Translations under genes and position numbers: made by a program
Notes under the pieces: generated by a model
Told to the model about the DNA's origin: nothing
Database searches by the model: none
The model's input: the letters and a program-made list of their open reading frames with translations, nothing else
Origin: Runella limosa DSM 17973
Lineage (GTDB): Bacteria > Bacteroidota > Bacteroidia > Cytophagales > Spirosomataceae
Assembly: GCF_000482465.1 (NCBI RefSeq)
Contig: NZ_KI519420.1
Location: 572,128-636,127, forward strand
Reading direction: 5' to 3'
Length of the DNA: 64,000 bases
Shown here: positions 59,934 through 64,000 of the stretch, one piece after another
How the letters are laid out: each line of letters opens with the position of its first letter
Position numbering within the stretch: the stretch's first letter is position 1

Positions 59934-60767
59934 TCAGTCTTTTATATCATGCTCCAACCACCCCAAGGTAAAGTTAAAGACTTCCAATTTTTGAGGTTCG
60001 TTGTGAATTTCGTGGTACATCCCATGCCACTTTTTGTAAGTGACTGCACCACCGACGCGCCGAGCAAATTCTTCGCTTGCAGGTTGGGAAGTGAGTAAGT
60101 CTTCGTCGCCGTGCATGATGAGGGTCGGGACGGGCATGGCACCAGTGTATGAATTGAGAAAAGCAGCGGCTTCAAGTAGCCCAATGCTCGCGGAGGCAGT
60201 GATTGTTCCGTGAACCAACGGGTCTTTTTTATACGCCTCCACCACGGCGGGGTCTTTGGAAATGTGGTCTTGTACCAAGCCACTTCCTTGCGAAAATCCT
60301 GGGAGTACCTTGCGAAAAAGTTTACCGATGGTCACCAAAATAGGTTTCGGTTCAAACGCCAGTCGAATCCACGGCCCTGTCGCAATAAGTCCTTGGATAG
60401 CAGGTTTGCGTCGGATGGTGTAGTTGAGGACTAAATTGCCACCCATCGAATGTCCGTAGAGATAGATAGGTAGCTGAGGGGCTTGTTGTTGGGCATAGTT
60501 GAGGAGGGTTTCAATGTCACTGAGGTAGGCATCGTACGAAGGGGCGTGGCCTCGCTTTCCCCCTGATTCGCCGTGACCTCGGTTATCCATCGAAACGACG
60601 GAATAGCCATTTTGGTTAAAAAATTGGGCTAAATGCGCATAGCGACCACAGTGTTCGCCAAATCCGTGAATGAGTACGATGACTGCTTTGGAAGAAGGTG
60701 CGAGCCAAGCGCGCGTAAAAAGCGAGGTGCCGTCGCTGGCCGTAAGGGTAGTAGTAATTTCAGACAT
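59934..60767 (-). CDS. Monoacylglycerol-lipase-like alpha/beta hydrolase
   Basis: 277 residues from ATG 60767 (MSEITTTLTASDG); longer forms up to 60887 begin inside a repeat and have no family support. The oxyanion region HGFGEHCGRY, the nucleophile elbow YGHSMGGN (serine 107), the acid in HGDEDLLTS and the histidine in WHGMYHEIHNE fit the serine aminopeptidase S33 / monoacylglycerol lipase group. There is no signal peptide, so it is cytosolic. It probably hydrolyses monoglycerides or other small esters. Confidence 0.88.
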   Translation of the reverse strand: MSEITTTLTASDGTSLFTRAWLAPSSKAVIVLIHGFGEHCGRYAHLAQFFNQNGYSVVSMDNRGHGESGGKRGHAPSYDAYLSDIETLLNYAQQQAPQLPIYLYGHSMGGNLVLNYTIRRKPAIQGLIATGPWIRLAFEPKPILVTIGKLFRKVLPGFSQGSGLVQDHISKDPAVVEAYKKDPLVHGTITASASIGLLEAAAFLNSYTGAMPVPTLIMHGDEDLLTSQPASEEFARRVGGAVTYKKWHGMYHEIHNEPQKLEVFNFTLGWLEHDIKD

Positions 60768-60816
60768 GGTTAAGGAGTTTTTGGGGGAAGATACAGAATT
60801 TGCGTCTATATCCATT

Positions 60817-61092
60817 CTAAAACACATAGAGCACCTTAGAATTTTCATGTAGAAAACATAGCTATCTTCTCTGTGTTCTATGTGCAAATTCTATCTGAAC
60901 TATGTGTTCACAAAGTAGCTGAAAGCAATTGATTGAGAAAAAGAGAATCCAATCTAAAACACATAGAGCACCTTAGAATTTTCACATAGAAAACATAGCT
61001 CTGTTCTCTGTGCTCTATGTGCAAATTCTATCTGAACTATGTGTTTACAAAGTAGCTGAAAGCAATTGGTTGAGTGAGAAAAAGAGAATCCA
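60817..61092. repeat. Tandem pair of 137-139-base palindromic repeats
   Basis: Copy 1 (60817-60953) and copy 2 (60954-61092) differ at only a few bases. Each contains a long imperfect palindrome: AAACACATAG at the left pairs with CTATGTGTTT at the right, AGAATTT pairs with AAATTCT, and CACATAG pairs with CTATGTG in the middle (copy 2; copy 1 has CATGTAG). The array fills most of the gap between two divergent genes. No gene is seen inside. Confidence 0.85.
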
Positions 61093-61143
61093 CGCCTTTT
61101 ATAAATGGAAAGGCTAGATTTGATTTTTGAAGAAAACAAGAAA

Positions 61144-63903
61144 ATGAAATCAAAATGGATATTGACGGGAGCGGCGGCGGTTGTGCTGCTAAGTTCCTTT
61201 TCGTTTTTAGGAATTTTTAGTCACCAAATCAATTTTAATGAGGAGGTAAAACCCATTTTGAACAAGCACTGCATGGCGTGCCATGGTGGGGTTAAAAAAG
61301 CAGGAGGCGTGAGCTTTTTGTTTGAAAAAGACATGTACGACCCTGCCAAATCGGGAAAACCTCCTGTGGTGGCAGGAGACGCCGAAGAGAGCGAAATGAT
61401 GCGTCGGATTTTGCTGCCCGAAGGCCACGAAGATAAAATGCCCAAAGATGGCCCTCCGCTTTCACCAGAAGAAGTTGAGATTCTCACCAAATGGATTGAC
61501 CAAGGGGCGAAGTGGGGCAACCATTGGGCGTACAATCAAGTTGAGCGGCCGAGTGTGCCTTCTATTGGTAGCTTTTGGGCGCGATTGGGCCTCACCGACG
61601 ATGATGAAACGCGTTGGGCTAAAAATGAAATTGACCATTTTGTGCTGGAAAAACTGCGCGAACAGCAGCTAAAACCCGCTGCCGAAGCCGACCGCGCTAC
61701 GCTGATTCGTCGAGTTAGCTTGGACTTGACGGGATTACCGCCGACGGATGCCCAGGTCCAGCGATTTTTGAAAGATACTTCTCCCAAAGCCTACGAAAAT
61801 GTAGTGGATTCGCTCTTGGCTTCGTCGGGCTACGGGGAGCGGTGGGCAGGAATGTGGCTCGACTTGGCCCGTTATGCCGATACCAAAGGGTACGAACGCG
61901 ACCCTGGGCGAAGCATTTGGCGCTACCGCGATTGGCTCATTAAGGCATTCAATGAAGATAAACCGTACGATAAGTTTGTGGTTGAACAATTGGCGGGAGA
62001 TTTGATCCCTAACCCGACCGACGCGCAGTTGATTGCGACGGGTTTTCACCGCAATACGATGAACAACGACGAGGGAGGAACGCAAGACGAAGAGTTTCGG
62101 GTAGCGGCGGTTATCGACCGAGTGAATACCACTTGGGACGTTTTTCAGGGGACGACATTTGGGTGTGTGCAATGCCACAGCCACCCTTACGACCCGTTTA
62201 CCCACGAAGAATACTACAAATATTTGGCCTTTTTCAACAATACCCGTGACGAAGACGTGACGAGCGATACGCCGACGCTGCGTTTTTATGGAAAAGAAGA
62301 TTCTGTACGGGTGAGTAAAATAGAGCAGTGGATAAAAGTCCATCAAGGACAAAAAGGAATGAAATTGTCCGATTTTCAGCGCTTTTCGCGAATTATGGAA
62401 CCCAAGGTCAATTCGCACGATTTTGACCAACACGTCAATGCGTCGTTGTTGGATGCAAAATACTTTGGGATACAAGACCAAGGAACGGCGCGCTGGCCCA
62501 ATGTGACGCTGACGGGTAAAAATAGGTTGTTGCTGAACATCGGTACCAACGCCGAAAATGCGCTCTTACAACTTCATCAAGATAGCATTAAAGGCAAAGT
62601 CATTCTTTCGCTCGAATTATCAAAAGTAGGAGATACCGTGATGGTGTTGCCTGTAGCTCCTGATGCGGGAAAACGTTCGCTATTTTGGACGCTCCATAGC
62701 CCCAAAACGCCCAAAGAATGGGTAAGAATCAAGTGGGCGGCATTTCAAGAAGCACTGCCGCCAGGGAAAGACGAAGCAGGGTTTGCGGAGGTGGAAAAAC
62801 TGTACGCCGAAATTCTGACGGGTGGGGTGGAAAGTACGCCCATTATGTACGATGGACATGGCGATTTGGTGCGTACGACACACGTTTTTGAACGGGGGAA
62901 TTGGACTGTCAAAGGCAAGAAAGTAAACCCTGACGTGCCCAACCTCTTTAGAGAATCGGGGGCAAAAACCGCTTCCATGAAAAACCGCTTGGATTTGGCC
63001 AAATGGATGACTTCACGGGAGCATCCACTCACGGCGCGGGTAGCGGTGAATCGGATTTGGGAGCAGCTATTTGGAACGGGAATCGTCGAAACGGTCGAGG
63101 ATTTTGGCTCGCAAGGAATTACCCCCACCCACCAAGAATTACTGGACTGGCTGTCGGTGGAATTGATGGAAACGCATCAATGGAGCCTCAAAAAACTGCT
63201 CAAACAAATCACGCTTTCGGCTACTTACCGACAAAGTGCCGCCGTTACTTCCGAAAAATTAGCCCAAGATCCGTTCAATAAATGGCTCTCGCGGGGGCCG
63301 AGGGTGCGCCTTTCGGCCGAGCAAATTCGCGACCAATTGCTTGCCACGAGTGGTTTGTTGTCGCGCAAAATGTACGGGCGTAGCGTGATGCCCTTGCAAC
63401 CCGATAATATTTGGCTGTCGCCCTACGATGGGGCAAAATGGCAACTAAGCGCGGGAGAAGACCGCTACCGTCGGGCGTTATATATTTATTGGAAACGGAC
63501 GGCTCCTTATCCGTCGATGGTGATGTTTGATGCCCCAAGCCGTGAATTTTGTCAAGTAAGGCGCATCCGAACCAATACGCCGTTGCAGGCATTGGTGACG
63601 CTCAACGACCCCGTTTATTTGGAAGCAGCACATTGTTTTTCGGAGGGAATTGCGGCAAAGTATGCGAGCCCACAGGAGCAAATTCGCGAAGCCTATCGTC
63701 GCTTGACGTACCAATCCATCTCTCCCAAACGTTTACAAGTTTTACTTAATTTGTATAACAAATCATTGGCAAACTATCGAAAAGATACTAGCGCTACCAA
63801 AAAACTTTTGGCCAACGATGGCAACGCCACGCCCGAACTGGCTGCATTGACCGTAACGGCCAATGCCATGCTTAATTTGGATGAAGTAGTAACAAAACCC
63901 TAA
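61144..63903 (+). CDS. c-type-cytochrome DUF1549/DUF1553 protein (planctomycete-type)
   Basis: 919 residues from ATG 61144 (MKSKWILTGAAAVVLLSSFS, signal peptide); an upstream start adds 13 residues. A PSCYT1 heme domain holds CMACH at 43-47. A DUF1549 domain follows at about 165-370, with a second CxxCH, CVQCH, at about 341-345 (its usual place), then a DUF1553 domain in the last 300 residues (DLAKWMTSREHPLTARVAVN near 630, and RRIRTNTPLQALVTLNDPVY). Such proteins occur beside DUF1501 partners in degradation of sulfated or complex glycans. The expected DUF1501 gene would lie just past this window. Confidence 0.88.
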   Translation: MKSKWILTGAAAVVLLSSFSFLGIFSHQINFNEEVKPILNKHCMACHGGVKKAGGVSFLFEKDMYDPAKSGKPPVVAGDAEESEMMRRILLPEGHEDKMPKDGPPLSPEEVEILTKWIDQGAKWGNHWAYNQVERPSVPSIGSFWARLGLTDDDETRWAKNEIDHFVLEKLREQQLKPAAEADRATLIRRVSLDLTGLPPTDAQVQRFLKDTSPKAYENVVDSLLASSGYGERWAGMWLDLARYADTKGYERDPGRSIWRYRDWLIKAFNEDKPYDKFVVEQLAGDLIPNPTDAQLIATGFHRNTMNNDEGGTQDEEFRVAAVIDRVNTTWDVFQGTTFGCVQCHSHPYDPFTHEEYYKYLAFFNNTRDEDVTSDTPTLRFYGKEDSVRVSKIEQWIKVHQGQKGMKLSDFQRFSRIMEPKVNSHDFDQHVNASLLDAKYFGIQDQGTARWPNVTLTGKNRLLLNIGTNAENALLQLHQDSIKGKVILSLELSKVGDTVMVLPVAPDAGKRSLFWTLHSPKTPKEWVRIKWAAFQEALPPGKDEAGFAEVEKLYAEILTGGVESTPIMYDGHGDLVRTTHVFERGNWTVKGKKVNPDVPNLFRESGAKTASMKNRLDLAKWMTSREHPLTARVAVNRIWEQLFGTGIVETVEDFGSQGITPTHQELLDWLSVELMETHQWSLKKLLKQITLSATYRQSAAVTSEKLAQDPFNKWLSRGPRVRLSAEQIRDQLLATSGLLSRKMYGRSVMPLQPDNIWLSPYDGAKWQLSAGEDRYRRALYIYWKRTAPYPSMVMFDAPSREFCQVRRIRTNTPLQALVTLNDPVYLEAAHCFSEGIAAKYASPQEQIREAYRRLTYQSISPKRLQVLLNLYNKSLANYRKDTSATKKLLANDGNATPELAALTVTANAMLNLDEVVTKP

Positions 63904-63914
63904 GGGCAATGACA

Positions 63915-63974
63915 GAATGTCGAGGGTAGAGTGCAGAATGTCGAATAAGTGTGCTGAGGGTTGCTCACAACCCG
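63915..63974. repeat. GAATGTCGA motifs followed by a TGAG hairpin
   Basis: GAATGTCGA at 63915-63923 and GTGCAGAATGTCGAAT at 63931-63946, then the unit GGGTTGCTCACAACCCG at 63958-63974. It is the same order as at 30.27-30.33 kb. Confidence 0.8.
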
Positions 63975-64000
63975 AATTTTTGAGTGTCGAATGCAGATGG

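Noticed and set aside
60767..60887. N-terminal extension of the lipase-like protein
   Set aside because: The extra 40 residues come from the tandem palindromic repeat and have no family match; MSEITTTLTASDG is the natural start.

Overview
The window looks like chromosomal DNA of a member of the Bacteroidota, most likely the Cytophagales. Several things support this. A type IX secretion C-terminal sorting domain opens the window. There is a small DUF4295 gene next to rpmG and ftsY. Promoters follow the TTTG-N19-TAnnTTTG pattern of this phylum, and ribosome binding sites are weak. DUF2911, DUF1080, DUF1549/DUF1553 and GH78 proteins are present. I see no prophage, plasmid, insertion sequence or tRNA. 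Genus assignment is not possible from the sequence alone.

Layout. 1-8.3 kb: the end of a secreted protein, aroE, a GNAT remnant, two unrelated metallophosphoesterases around ispH, an outer-membrane-type protein, a short-chain dehydrogenase and a secreted esterase-like hydrolase. 8.3-15.7 kb: a nitrite assimilation island. cobA (siroheme precursor) is divergent from nirB-nirD, followed by a NarX/NarL-like two-component pair, a TauE/SafE permease and a periplasmic rhodanese. 15.7-20.8 kb: an AAA ATPase with a palindrome at its promoter, rpsL-rpsG, ftsY, DUF4295, rpmG and a PhoR-like kinase. 20.9-30.2 kb: a nine-gene glycan locus with a sugar-nucleotide epimerase, four GT2 enzymes, a membrane GT39-like transferase, a methyltransferase, a beta-propeller glycosidase-like protein and a phytanoyl-CoA-type dioxygenase.

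30.4-47 kb is more mixed: an Ig-like repeat protein, AT-rich orphan genes including a lone HigA antitoxin, an ECF sigma factor with two small membrane proteins, gatC, two conserved proteins of unknown function, a Gfo/Idh/MocA plus HEAT-DUF1080 pair typical of 3-keto-glycoside chemistry, an FkbM methyltransferase and a nucleotidyltransferase pair. 47.1-50.6 kb: atpA and atpG with a methyltransferase gene between them and no atpH/F upstream. 50.9-64 kb: DUF5672 and GT9 genes, an alpha-L-rhamnosidase, purH, an M13 peptidase, a monoacylglycerol-lipase-like enzyme, and a large c-heme DUF1549/DUF1553 protein.

The most unusual non-coding signal is a family of about 17 short hairpins with the core GGTTG-TGAG-CAACC, scattered through intergenic gaps. 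Their outer stem bases vary but remain paired, so the hairpin itself appears to be conserved. A second short motif (GAATGTCGA) often accompanies them. Other non-coding signals are a near-identical 15-bp motif before both cobA and nirB, three NarL-heptamer-like repeats upstream of nirB, and a GC-rich repeat apparently present in frame inside purH.
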